Shown piece by piece: positions 8,256-16,920 of a DNA stretch of 64,000 nucleotides (its first letter is position 1; every line of letters starts with the position of its first letter). The stretch covers positions 694,001-758,000 of the forward strand of contig NZ_AP025225.1 of assembly GCF_021654655.1 (NCBI RefSeq). Reading direction: 5' to 3'. The notes beneath the pieces were generated by a model. It saw only the letters and a list, made by a program, of their open reading frames with translations, did not search any database and had not been told where the DNA came from. The position numbers and the translations under genes were made by a program. This DNA comes from Candidatus Hydrogenosomobacter endosymbioticus. Its GTDB lineage: Bacteria; Pseudomonadota; Alphaproteobacteria; Holosporales; GW7.

Positions 8256-10095
8256 ATGGTCCAACCAGATATAATGTCCTCTTTTCTCCTAGGGTGTTAT
8301 CATTGTAGAGCGCAATTTTTCCTAAATCAATTTTCTTAGAGTTTTCTTTGGGTTCTAGCATTAGTGATAGCGTTTTAAACTCTAGGAGTTGTGGATTTTC
8401 TAGTTCGCTAATTTCTGTCGTAAGCAGATATACATGTCGTACGTTGATTGGTTTTTCTATTTTTAAAAAGGCGCTATTTAATTTATCGTAACCGCGGAAC
8501 CATACGTTGTTATCTTGCGGAGGGTTATGGGCAGTGCCAAAAGCTGTTGCGCCTGACGCAGCTAAGAGTCCTGTAATAAGAGGATACACAAATATTTTAT
8601 CCCTTGAGTAATCGAAATGTTCTTTTTGCAAAGCTGCGATTACGCTGTCAATGCTTCTTGAAAAATTGCTATCGATTTTTATGTATTTTAAATATTTACT
8701 GTTACAATAGTTTGTTTGGACATTGAATTTGCCGTTGTGTATATATGTTAATACTTGCGTATTTAAAATTCTGTATGAAATTACGCAAAATACAGCAACA
8801 ATTATTGAGCAAAATATATATATTTTTTTTTTGTCATACAGAAGTCTGTCGGTCATTGCCAAAGCTATTGGCAAAGAAAAAGCTCCTACTATTAGTGGCA
8901 TACTTATGATCGGAGAGAAAGACGACCCGATAAGTGACGAAAAAGACACAAAACAACATACAACTGAAAGAAATTTGCATCTCCTATTATCGAGCACGAG
9001 CATTTTCATAGACATCGCTGTCATTGTTGCAATGATATACGTTATAGAAAACAGCGCATTGAACGATAGATCGCAAATATTTTGGGTGCTCGCAAGGCAA
9101 ATTAGTCGAAATATTATGATCAAACTAGCTATGAAAGCGGCGCTATAGGCCAATTTTTTTGGAAGGAATGAAAATGACGCTATAGAAAATATGGCCAAAG
9201 CTATGATATGCGAGTTTTTTATAAATAAATATTTTATTATACAAATGTTGCGCCAGAATAATCCAGAGTATAACCATGTTGATCGAGCTATCTTTGCTAG
9301 GCCAATAACTTGCAAAATTGCCTCAGAGTTTGCTAAAAAAAACGCGCAGGATAGTGAGGTTGTCATAAAAACGTATAAAGACAGGTGTAAATATTTTTTT
9401 ACTATATGTTTTTGAATTCTTACTTCATGTTTTTCAAAGTAATTGACTGAAAAAAAATATAAAATAGAAATAAAAAACAGTAACGCTCCAAATTGGGGCC
9501 TAGAAACCGCGGCTAATATTGTGGCGGCCGACATAAGAAAGATGAAAGACGAGCTGCTTTTTTTGGGTGACAATAAAAAGGTCGCTCCAGCACACCAAAG
9601 ATAGACAGATATGGTGGTAAGCGTATAGTATGAGAGCGATTTGAAAAAAAAGCAGTAATAAGAAAATAGATGCAAAATTCCAATAAGAATAAACATTGTG
9701 AAAACTAGAGGATTGCATGAAATTATTTTAGAATTATTGAGCAATAATTTTGCTGCTGCATAGTAAAACAAAAAGCAGCTGGAAATTAAAAGTGAAAATG
9801 AGATCAGCCTATATCCTAGAAGGGTGTGGCCGAAGATAGATCCAATATTATTTAGCGGTATGTAAAAGAGGCTGAGCCAAAGAGGATGCGGCGAGTTTGA
9901 GTGAATGCAGCAGTGCAAATGTAATGCCTCGTCGACAAAATCGAAATAAAAGAAAAAAGAAAAAAGGACAATCGCAGAAAGCGCTAGGCATGCCGCAGTA
10001 AGAATCCATACAGATATATAAATAGCGTTCTTGGCATGAGTGGCTCGCAGATTAGGACAGAAACTTGCAATCGTTCTATCAAGTGGTTGCGCCAT
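8233..10095 (-). CDS. Polytopic membrane protein, tandem paralogue 3 (function unknown)
   Basis: The most divergent and shortest member, 620 residues. The acidic loop reads DFVDEALHLH, the GHTLLGYR motif is kept, the middle motif is changed to AVSRPQFG, and the C-terminal block reads FDYSRDKIFVYPL..AASGATAFG with the ending LVGPYVFREKH. Its DE pair in the first loop is the closest match in the family to the catalytic acidic motif of GT-C enzymes. Its ATG overlaps the stop codon of paralogue 4 by one base (TAATG), so the two are probably translationally coupled. Confidence 0.75.
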   Translation of the reverse strand: MAQPLDRTIASFCPNLRATHAKNAIYISVWILTAACLALSAIVLFSFFFYFDFVDEALHLHCCIHSNSPHPLWLSLFYIPLNNIGSIFGHTLLGYRLISFSLLISSCFLFYYAAAKLLLNNSKIISCNPLVFTMFILIGILHLFSYYCFFFKSLSYYTLTTISVYLWCAGATFLLSPKKSSSSFIFLMSAATILAAVSRPQFGALLFFISILYFFSVNYFEKHEVRIQKHIVKKYLHLSLYVFMTTSLSCAFFLANSEAILQVIGLAKIARSTWLYSGLFWRNICIIKYLFIKNSHIIALAIFSIASFSFLPKKLAYSAAFIASLIIIFRLICLASTQNICDLSFNALFSITYIIATMTAMSMKMLVLDNRRCKFLSVVCCFVSFSSLIGSSFSPIISMPLIVGAFSLPIALAMTDRLLYDKKKIYIFCSIIVAVFCVISYRILNTQVLTYIHNGKFNVQTNYCNSKYLKYIKIDSNFSRSIDSVIAALQKEHFDYSRDKIFVYPLITGLLAASGATAFGTAHNPPQDNNVWFRGYDKLNSAFLKIEKPINVRHVYLLTTEISELENPQLLEFKTLSLMLEPKENSKKIDLGKIALYNDNTLGEKRTLYLVGPYVFREKH

Positions 10096-12221
10096 TAGCG
10101 ATTTTCTCTCTCTAGATTATGCTCTATGTGAAACGTTATTTCTTGATTCGGAACGAAATTTTTATTGAATTCGTAAGGTCCAGCAAGGGTTAGCATGGCT
10201 CCGCTCTCAGACATCACATCAATAGGCCCTTCGCCAACTATACTCGTTTTGCGCTTGCCGCAATCTCTAATCATCATAAATAGATGAGTCCAAGCTTTAT
10301 CCCCGACTTTTTGCTCATTTGACAACAACAGATATACATGGCGAATATTTTTTTTACTTTCTAAATCTAAAAACGCACAGGTAAAAACATCATGGCAATG
10401 CAAACTGTTCGGAAGATACAGCTGAAAAGGAGTGCCAAATGAACGCGCTCCGGATGCAGCAACAATACCAGGTATATAAGATGAAAAAATACGGTCCTTC
10501 TTCTTGTCAAACCCAAACTCGTTAAGTTTTAGGATAAGAGAATCTATAGTATCTCTTTGTTTTTTTTCTATTTTTATGTACTTAAGATAGGGGCTATACC
10601 TAGATTCGCTTCCAGAATAAAAGCATTCTTTTCTGTTATTCAATGTGTGGAAATTATACATGAATGACCCGATAATCGATCCTGAAAACAACACAAATAG
10701 GAGCGCGCTAGAATTTTTTTTTGAAAAACCATGCGTATAATCGAACAAAAACACAATAACAGAAAGAATAAGTGCGCTCATAGAGTAAACCATTACTCTG
10801 CTTAGTGCTCCTGCCGTTCCAAACGCAGACAAAAACGCAGAGAAAAGAGAGACGCACAAAATAAAAACTCTTTTTCTTATGAATAAAGATTTTAAATTGT
10901 TATTTTTTATATCAGCAAAGACATAAGCGCATATCGTAAAAAGAGCTGTATAAAAAGACATGGCTAACCAAACGGCTACACTATGGGAGCGCATAGTTTT
11001 TTTGCCTGCAGATCGAAGGGCATTAGTCCAGTCAATGTCAAGCCATAAAAAAACGCTTATAACTATCATAGTTAAACAAACTACAAAATAAAATCTGCAA
11101 AAAGCATAGTCATTTTTGAAAAATAGAGCGTCAGTAAAGATGGAATTGCGTGTAATGAACAAGTAAATTTTTGCAGAAATAAGAGCAAAATACGCGTAAA
11201 TAGCCGTCGCAGCTACCATTTTGTATTCACAAAAGTACCGCTTAAATACGCTGATTATTGCTCCAGTGACCACTATAAAAGCTAGCAGATATCCGCAATT
11301 TTCGGCGATAACAACTGCATCATTGAGATACATCCCAAGCACGCCACCGTGGTTAGCGCACATTTCTGCCTTATACAAACTTGGGAAACAGCTTATGACC
11401 TCGAAGTACCATGCGCAATGTGCCGTAATTGTTGAAACTGCGCCAAGAAAATACACTCCGCAGTCTGACTTTTTGATCTCTAAGCCAAGAAGCTTGCAAA
11501 ATAGGTATAGCAACACTGGTGTTGCCACAACAAGCAATACTCCTGTCACTGGCCTTCCTGTAAACGCAAGAAATGTCGCAAAGACAAGCAACGCTGTCGG
11601 TGGGAACGTCCATTTGCTGCGTTCTCTGCGCCCAAAATACCAAATATTCCCAGCGCACCAAAGATATAATGATGCGGTTGTCATAGTGTAATACGAAAAA
11701 ATGGTTAGTATGTGAGTATAATAAAAAAATGCATTTAGAATAGTGAGCAGCAACACAATAGTTGCTCCGCTTTTATTGTCTCTATCTTTAATATACCAAG
11801 CTGTTGTCGCTCCAAGAGCCGCAGAAGCTCCCAGTATTGATGCAAGAGCAACAAACCGATATCCGACTAACAGATGTCCAAACGCAGCCCCTACCAAATG
11901 CAAAATCAGATAATAGGTGCTCAAAAACAAAGCCGTGGGCTCACTTGCATTAATCAGAGTATAAAGAGTATATCCTTCGAATAGGCCATTATAATTGAAA
12001 AAGCAGTTTGTGATGGCGAGAGCTAAAAGAGCAAAAATGAAAATCGCGGTCACGCAGAGCAGAACCGTCGCTGGAATACTAAAACGACTAAGCCCTGAAG
12101 TCTTTTCTGCGAAATCACTAAATAACGCAGAAACTCTGTTCAAAACACTGGAAAAACTACCAACGCCAGACGACGATATGCCCTTTCCATCTTCAACGCT
12201 CTTCGTGCGAGCAACTACCAT
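10095..12221 (-). CDS. Polytopic membrane protein, tandem paralogue 4 (first gene of array)
   Basis: The longest member, 708 residues, with about 50 extra hydrophilic N-terminal residues before the first membrane segment and a second insertion near residue 390. Landmarks are NYNGLFEGYTLYTL, GHLLVGYRF, AFTGRPVTG, FDKKKDRIFSSYIPG..AASGARSFG, and LAGPYEFNKNFVPNQ. It is the promoter-proximal gene of the four, 75 bases downstream of the HU gene on the same strand. A run of eight G (minus strand) lies about 50 bases before its ATG and could affect expression. Confidence 0.75.
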   Translation of the reverse strand: MVVARTKSVEDGKGISSSGVGSFSSVLNRVSALFSDFAEKTSGLSRFSIPATVLLCVTAIFIFALLALAITNCFFNYNGLFEGYTLYTLINASEPTALFLSTYYLILHLVGAAFGHLLVGYRFVALASILGASAALGATTAWYIKDRDNKSGATIVLLLTILNAFFYYTHILTIFSYYTMTTASLYLWCAGNIWYFGRRERSKWTFPPTALLVFATFLAFTGRPVTGVLLVVATPVLLYLFCKLLGLEIKKSDCGVYFLGAVSTITAHCAWYFEVISCFPSLYKAEMCANHGGVLGMYLNDAVVIAENCGYLLAFIVVTGAIISVFKRYFCEYKMVAATAIYAYFALISAKIYLFITRNSIFTDALFFKNDYAFCRFYFVVCLTMIVISVFLWLDIDWTNALRSAGKKTMRSHSVAVWLAMSFYTALFTICAYVFADIKNNNLKSLFIRKRVFILCVSLFSAFLSAFGTAGALSRVMVYSMSALILSVIVFLFDYTHGFSKKNSSALLFVLFSGSIIGSFMYNFHTLNNRKECFYSGSESRYSPYLKYIKIEKKQRDTIDSLILKLNEFGFDKKKDRIFSSYIPGIVAASGARSFGTPFQLYLPNSLHCHDVFTCAFLDLESKKNIRHVYLLLSNEQKVGDKAWTHLFMMIRDCGKRKTSIVGEGPIDVMSESGAMLTLAGPYEFNKNFVPNQEITFHIEHNLERENR

Positions 12222-12271
12222 AAAACTCTCTCAAAAATAAACGAAAGGAAAGGAAGGGAACAAAAACACTA

Positions 12272-12279
12272 CCCCCCCC
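12272..12279 (-). repeat. Homopolymer tract G8 in the leader of the membrane-protein array
   Basis: Eight consecutive C on the plus strand (G on the coding strand) between the HU stop and the start of paralogue 4, inside a purine-rich stretch (12241-12296). Such runs can slip in length during replication. Whether this one varies cannot be seen from one sequence. Confidence 0.6.
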
Positions 12280-12296
12280 TCTTCCCTCTAAAAAAG

Positions 12297-12572
12297 TCAA
12301 GAAAGAATTCCATCCCTTAGGGATTTTCCTGCTTTAAACGCAGGGATCCTTGATTCAGGGATGACCATGCTTTCTCCTGTTCTGGGATTTCTTCCGGTCG
12401 TTTGGCTTCTAACTCGAACAGAAAACGTTCCAAACCCAATAACCTGAACTTTATCTCCAGCTTTGAGCGCCTTGGTTATGACGCTAACAGTGGCATCAAA
12501 AACCTTACTAGCGTCACTGAGGCTAACCCCAGCCTCTCTCGCTATCGCAGAAATCAACTCAGACTTATTCAC
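12297..12572 (-). CDS. hup: HU family DNA-binding protein
   Basis: A 91-residue histone-like protein. It starts MNKSELISAIAREAG and contains the family hallmark VQVIGFGTFSVRVR.....GRNPRTGESMVIPES, the beta arm that inserts into the minor groove. Length and motifs are complete. A strong GGAGGT precedes the ATG. It bends and compacts DNA in the nucleoid. It lies between the porin gene and the paralogue array on the same strand with short gaps, so transcription may run through. Confidence 0.96.
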   Translation of the reverse strand: MNKSELISAIAREAGVSLSDASKVFDATVSVITKALKAGDKVQVIGFGTFSVRVRSQTTGRNPRTGESMVIPESRIPAFKAGKSLRDGILS

Positions 12573-12630
12573 AGCGCACCTCCATCAACAACGCGGACAA
12601 CAACAGCGTTTACCGCGCCTATTAAAACAG

Positions 12631-13959
12631 CTAAAATTGAACCTTTATACCACACAACACAACCTTCGCTGTATTTCCTTTAACCGCATCAACGCTATGC
12701 GAAGAGCTGTCAGCAGCAAGAACTCTATACGCAGCACCATAAGCCCACGCCTTATTCTTCATTTTATACACAGCCCCTTCGACAAAAGGCATAAGTCCAG
12801 GAGCAACATTGTATTCGGCGGACAGCACATATGCATCCCCTTTGGCAACTACTGATTTGCTAGCGAGATCTTTAGCAAACCCTGTGTGTCGCTGTGAGTG
12901 CAGATACGTAAATGTCAGCTTGCCAGAACCAATTGTATAGCCAACTCCAGCATCCACAGACCAATATTTTCCAGCTTTGTTAGCAAAATAACCCATCGAC
13001 TGCATAGCTGTTCCATTAACAACTGGGGATATGCCTAACATATTATTAGAGAATGTCTGCGATTTGCCGTTAAATATTCCCTCAACCCCAAACTCAAAAG
13101 CTCCAATACCACATGTCATGCCAACAGCGTGAGAAAACGTGTTCCTCCTTTTCAACATGGGGCTATTCGCGAGCTCTGCTTTAGTCTTGCCAGAGACAGC
13201 AACCCAAGACATAGAAAAATATCCTCCGTCAACCTTATACAGATAGTTAACTCCGGGAGACCAAACATTAATACAAAACGGAACTGGATGATCTCTGTAT
13301 GGGCTGGCGTCTGTTTTAAGACCTTGCTCGCCAAGGTGTTGGTTGTTGGGGGCATAGCTAACACCAAGCTGGAACCCATAAAATCTCTCAGAATACGCAG
13401 AAAATTTCGTGGCATACCCCGTTTCTCCTATAAGAGTCGGGGCCATCCATACACCAGATGTTCCATTTACAAACCTAAAAAAGTTACCATCAACGCCACC
13501 GCTACCAGCTGCAAAGTCAACTGGAGAAACGGCGCACCTATCCTCAACACCTTTTGTGTTGCCAAACATTACTAAACCAACCGATTTCGCACCGCAAGTA
13601 CCGAAAATTTCTCGTACGCCATAACCTGCATTTTTATCACCCGTAAACGAGCACAAGAAAGAGTAGTCCATCCAATCCTTCGAAGATTTAGCCTCTATGT
13701 TTACCTTAGAATTGTCCAGAGCAAACATAACGTGCTGATTCTTGTTTTCCTTATAGGAGGCCGAGACCTTTCCAGAGTCGTCTTTCCTAAGAGAATAGGT
13801 GCCAAGAGCCTTCTGATTTCCAAAAAATGCATCCGACAAAAACTTACCGGAAAACGTAACTTCGAACCCGCCATCCTTACCAGCAGCTTGCGAACCAACA
13901 CCGTCCGCAGCCGCAACCGCAGAAAGCGCAAACCCTAAAAACAAAAACTTTCTAAACAT
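12631..13959 (-). CDS. Outer-membrane porin (gram-negative porin family)
   Basis: A 442-residue secreted beta-barrel. The signal peptide is MFRKFLFLGFALSAVAAADG, with cleavage likely after an Ala near residue 18. The body alternates short amphipathic strands with Gly/Asn/Ser-rich turns (for example GFQLGVSYAPNNQ and SVDAGVGYTIGSGKLTFTYLHSQ). The last residue is Phe (CGIKVQF), the C-terminal signal read by the BAM complex. It probably allows diffusion of small solutes. It has higher GC and more regular codon use than the neighbouring membrane-protein array, suggesting high expression. Divergent from the glycosyltransferase gene at 14256. Confidence 0.85.
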   Translation of the reverse strand: MFRKFLFLGFALSAVAAADGVGSQAAGKDGGFEVTFSGKFLSDAFFGNQKALGTYSLRKDDSGKVSASYKENKNQHVMFALDNSKVNIEAKSSKDWMDYSFLCSFTGDKNAGYGVREIFGTCGAKSVGLVMFGNTKGVEDRCAVSPVDFAAGSGGVDGNFFRFVNGTSGVWMAPTLIGETGYATKFSAYSERFYGFQLGVSYAPNNQHLGEQGLKTDASPYRDHPVPFCINVWSPGVNYLYKVDGGYFSMSWVAVSGKTKAELANSPMLKRRNTFSHAVGMTCGIGAFEFGVEGIFNGKSQTFSNNMLGISPVVNGTAMQSMGYFANKAGKYWSVDAGVGYTIGSGKLTFTYLHSQRHTGFAKDLASKSVVAKGDAYVLSAEYNVAPGLMPFVEGAVYKMKNKAWAYGAAYRVLAADSSSHSVDAVKGNTAKVVLCGIKVQF

Positions 13960-14255
13960 CGCGTAAATCTTTTCACCTACTCCACACGGCCCTTTATACC
14001 ATTCGTTCCCCAGAAAAACAATACTTTTTTACGATAAATTAAATTTTTTCACCAATCAGCTGGGAATATGTGTTGTTTTTGTAATCGCATAGAGACAGAA
14101 CTTTAATAGATGTGCGAATGAGGTCGAATAGGCAAGCGTTACGTGAGATAGTCGAATGGCGTATAAACAGGCAAGATTGGTAAATTTTTTGTTACATGAT
14201 AGCATGTGGGCAAGTTTTTGTGCTGAAGCGAGAATCGTTCTGGCGGTGATATTCG

Positions 14256-15524
14256 ATGAAGAAAGTATTAATAATTTCGTTTACTCACGTTGCGACGTCG
14301 CCAAGGGTTGTGAGGCAGGCGGATTTTTTTCTTAGCAATGGATTTAAAGTATACGTTGCTGGCTTTAGCGGAAAGGATAAAGTCGATAGCAGATGGGAGT
14401 TTATAAATCTGTCTGGGTATCTTCCACCATATACATATAAAATGTCGCCGTATTTATCAGTCTCTATTGCTGACTTAGCGAAGATGGTATCAAATAAAAA
14501 ATCTAGAAGAGATTTAATAGATATGTTTTTTGATAGAGCTACAGAGATATACAAGATATTTGCTTTGTCGAAGAGAGCCGCGGTTTTTGCGTATTGGAGG
14601 CGTAAGGTATACTGGGATATATTCGAAGTCCTGAAAGATCTGGACATTGATTTCATAGCTTGTCATGACTACCATACGGTTCCAGTTGCTTTTGAGCTGG
14701 CGGCCAGAAAAAACATAAGCTACACGCTAGACTCGCATGAATACGGAGTTATGGCTGGAAAAACAGAGTCTTTTTTTACAAACATACTTTGGTTTTTGTT
14801 TAGGAAAAACTATATACATTTTCTGCAAAAGGAATATTTTCCGAAGGCTGCGCTAATCACAACCGTTTCCCAGGGGATAGCAGACCTTCTTATGGATGAT
14901 TATAAGCTTGAAAAGTGTCCAACAGTTATTCGTAGCGTGCCTGTTTACTCTAAGCAGGAAATTAACAAGGTGAAGGCGGACAAATTCTCTATTCTATATC
15001 ACGGGATTGCTTCTCCGTGCAGAGGTATTGAGCAGATAATAGAAGCTCTTTCTATTTGTAAAAGCAACGCTACTCTTACATTAAGAAGTTCTTGGAAGAG
15101 TGGATATCTTGAAGAAATACGAAGGCTTGTTTGTAAATTTCGAGTAGAGCATAAGATAGTTTTCGAGCCTTTGGTAGCATTTCAGGACATAGTGCAAGAG
15201 GCGAGCAAATTTGACATCGGTATAATAGTTGTTCCTAAAATAAGTCCGCAGCAAGAATATAGGCTTCCAAACAAATTTTTTGAGTATATCATGGCTGGAA
15301 TGGCTTTGTGCGTTACTGACTGTAAAGAGATGGAAGAAATACTAAAAAAATATAATCTAGGGAAGGTAATTAAAGGTTCAACCCCTGAAGAAATTGCAAA
15401 AACCATAGATTCTTTTGATATAAACAGTATCAATGAATATAAAGAAAATTGTTTGAAGGCGGCCCAGGAGCTGTGCTGGGAGAACGAAAGCCAAAAGCTA
15501 AAAGTTCTTTTAAAGGGGATATAA
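14256..15524 (+). CDS. Glycosyltransferase family 4
   Basis: A 422-residue cytoplasmic or membrane-associated transferase with two Rossmann domains. The N-terminal half has THVATSPRVVRQADFFLSNG, typical of GT4 acceptor domains. The C-terminal half has YHGIASPCRGIEQIIEAL near residue 250 and the E-x7-E type donor site in PNKFFEYIMAGMALCVTDCK near residue 340. It should move a sugar from a nucleotide donor to an envelope glycan such as LPS core or O-antigen. The substrate is unknown. It is a single-gene plus-strand unit, close to lpxA and the putative GT-C-like array. Confidence 0.85.
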   Translation: MKKVLIISFTHVATSPRVVRQADFFLSNGFKVYVAGFSGKDKVDSRWEFINLSGYLPPYTYKMSPYLSVSIADLAKMVSNKKSRRDLIDMFFDRATEIYKIFALSKRAAVFAYWRRKVYWDIFEVLKDLDIDFIACHDYHTVPVAFELAARKNISYTLDSHEYGVMAGKTESFFTNILWFLFRKNYIHFLQKEYFPKAALITTVSQGIADLLMDDYKLEKCPTVIRSVPVYSKQEINKVKADKFSILYHGIASPCRGIEQIIEALSICKSNATLTLRSSWKSGYLEEIRRLVCKFRVEHKIVFEPLVAFQDIVQEASKFDIGIIVVPKISPQQEYRLPNKFFEYIMAGMALCVTDCKEMEEILKKYNLGKVIKGSTPEEIAKTIDSFDINSINEYKENCLKAAQELCWENESQKLKVLLKGI

Positions 15525-15599
15525 GAACTATGACGGGCCTGAGACTTTCCAAGATGTTTGAATGGCGCGCAGGCCGCTAATCATGTTTGCAATTAATTT

Positions 15600-15631
15600 A
15601 TTATATAGATTTGACATTATATAGATTTGAC
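15600..15631. repeat. Perfect 16-bp tandem duplication
   Basis: The unit attatatagatttgac occurs twice back to back (15600-15615 and 15616-15631), just past the stop codon of the small secreted-protein gene on the minus strand. It creates a promoter-like plus-strand arrangement. Confidence 0.85.
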
Positions 15632-15639
15632 GTTATTCT
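15611..15639 (+). promoter_or_regulatory. Sigma70-like promoter candidate, antisense to the 15.6-kb secreted-protein gene
   Basis: A consensus -35 box TTGACA (15611-15616), a 17-base spacer and TATTCT (15634-15639). Read on the plus strand it would give a transcript antisense to the gene ending at 15645. The -10 box has two mismatches, so this is a candidate only. Confidence 0.3.
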
Positions 15640-15644
15640 GTAGG

Positions 15645-15962
15645 CTACTCACCAAGCGTTTCGCGCCTTAAAATTTGTCTCATAGAGACGCCTTCTTTGG
15701 GCATTCCTGTTAGCTCTCTTGAGTCTTCTAGAAGCTCGTCGGCTCTTTTGATATTTGTGATGCTTACATCGAGTAGATCTCTTGCAGATTCCATGTTGTG
15801 AATTTTATCTGTAAGAGCAGCAAGCGCTTTATCTGATGGAGAAGTTGCGGCTTCATTATAGGCAGTCATTAATTCGTAGAATCTTTTGCGAAAATCTTCT
15901 TCATCAGCGAAAGCCGAAGATGCTGTCGTTAAAGCAAATAAGAATAGAAATAATTTTTTCAT
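15645..15962 (-). CDS. Small exported helical protein, paralogue A
   Basis: A 105-residue orphan. The signal peptide MKKLFLFLFALTTASSAFA is clear, with cleavage before DEEDF. The mature part is charged and predicted largely helical (ESARDLLDVSITNIKRADELLEDSRELTG). It is a paralogue of the protein at 16377-16724: the signal peptides are almost identical, and both have a segment ending in IKRA-E followed by a short charged tail. No known family is recognised. Host-facing or periplasmic location is likely, function unknown. Confidence 0.75.
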   Translation of the reverse strand: MKKLFLFLFALTTASSAFADEEDFRKRFYELMTAYNEAATSPSDKALAALTDKIHNMESARDLLDVSITNIKRADELLEDSRELTGMPKEGVSMRQILRRETLGE

Positions 15963-16376
15963 TGGTGTTTTAGTGAGATAGATTGATGTTTGAATAATAA
16001 AAAAAATAATTTAATAAATCGTTAAAACAATGCTTAATAAGGCGATTTGATTTATTAGTAACAATTAAACCTCTTAGAAATTGTCATTTTATTAATTTGA
16101 TGTTATAAAAGCCGACAATCAAATTAAATTTGAGAGTAAAGCTTCTTCATTATTTCTATGTTTGTCCGATATAGTTTTAAGTAGCTTGAGCATAGCGATA
16201 ATATTTTCATTGACAATTTTTCGCACGCAAGCGCTCCGGTTTTCTTTTTAGCTTTTATTTTAAGCCTAGTTTTGAAGAAATCTAATGAGATAAATGCCGT
16301 ATAAAGTGTTATATGAAATTTTGTCGATAACTATTCTAAGGTGTTAGCTTTTTATGCGGCATTTGATATTTTTTGG
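15963..16376. other. AT-rich intergenic stretch between the two secreted paralogues
   Basis: No supported gene. A minus-strand frame of about 68 codons (16330 to 16124) is open but has no usable start near its beginning; it could be a chance frame or a decayed coding sequence. TTAA-N7-TTAA occurs at 16011-16025, upstream of paralogue A, but it lacks the final C of the CtrA box and lies in AT-rich sequence. Confidence 0.5.
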
Positions 16377-16724
16377 TTATTGCATTTGCGGATTCTTATC
16401 GAAATCAGAGATCATATTTTTTTGATCTTGCGGTTTTTTATTGACATTTTCAAGATTTTTAAGAATTTCTTGCGCTTTTTTTATTGCTTCACTAGCTCGT
16501 TTTATTCCCATTGTTGACATTTCTATTGTGTCGCCAAAAGTGTCTTCATATGAAAGCATTTCTTCGAGGGCTATCTTTAAGCGGATGCGGTCATTTTCTG
16601 AGGACTGCCAATTAGAATTTATAGCTGATTTTAGGTTGTTGATTCTAGAGTAAAATTCATCCTGACCAGCAAAAGCTGAAGATGCCGCGGTCAGCGCGAA
16701 TAAAAATAAAAATAATTTTTTCAT
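16377..16724 (-). CDS. Small exported helical protein, paralogue B
   Basis: A 115-residue orphan with signal peptide MKKLFLFLFALTAASSAFA, one residue different from paralogue A while the DNA differs at many synonymous positions. The mature protein starts GQDEF and is mostly charged helix (MGIKRASEAIKKAQEILKNLENV), ending in a low-complexity KPQDQK tail. It lies upstream of paralogue A on the same strand, separated by a 414-base gap. Function unknown. Confidence 0.75.
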   Translation of the reverse strand: MKKLFLFLFALTAASSAFAGQDEFYSRINNLKSAINSNWQSSENDRIRLKIALEEMLSYEDTFGDTIEMSTMGIKRASEAIKKAQEILKNLENVNKKPQDQKNMISDFDKNPQMQ

Positions 16725-16920
16725 GATTAAGTTGAAAATTATAGGCCATATATTAGCGTATAATATAATATGCTAAAATATATTTAAAATGTATATTTGT
16801 ATATTTGGCAACAAACTCTAAAAAATTGCAATTTCGAATTTTTATAGAGTATTTATTAAAGTTGCGCTGGAGGCAAAATTTTTTTACCATTGTGGGTGGC
16901 GCTCTTTTTTATGATATCAG

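Noticed and set aside
8723-9148. 141-codon plus-strand frame inside paralogue 3
   Set aside because: It is a shadow of the minus-strand membrane gene, without ribosome site or family match.
16011-16025. TTAA-N7-TTAA before secreted paralogue A
   Set aside because: Lacks the final C of the CtrA consensus and lies in a highly AT-rich stretch.
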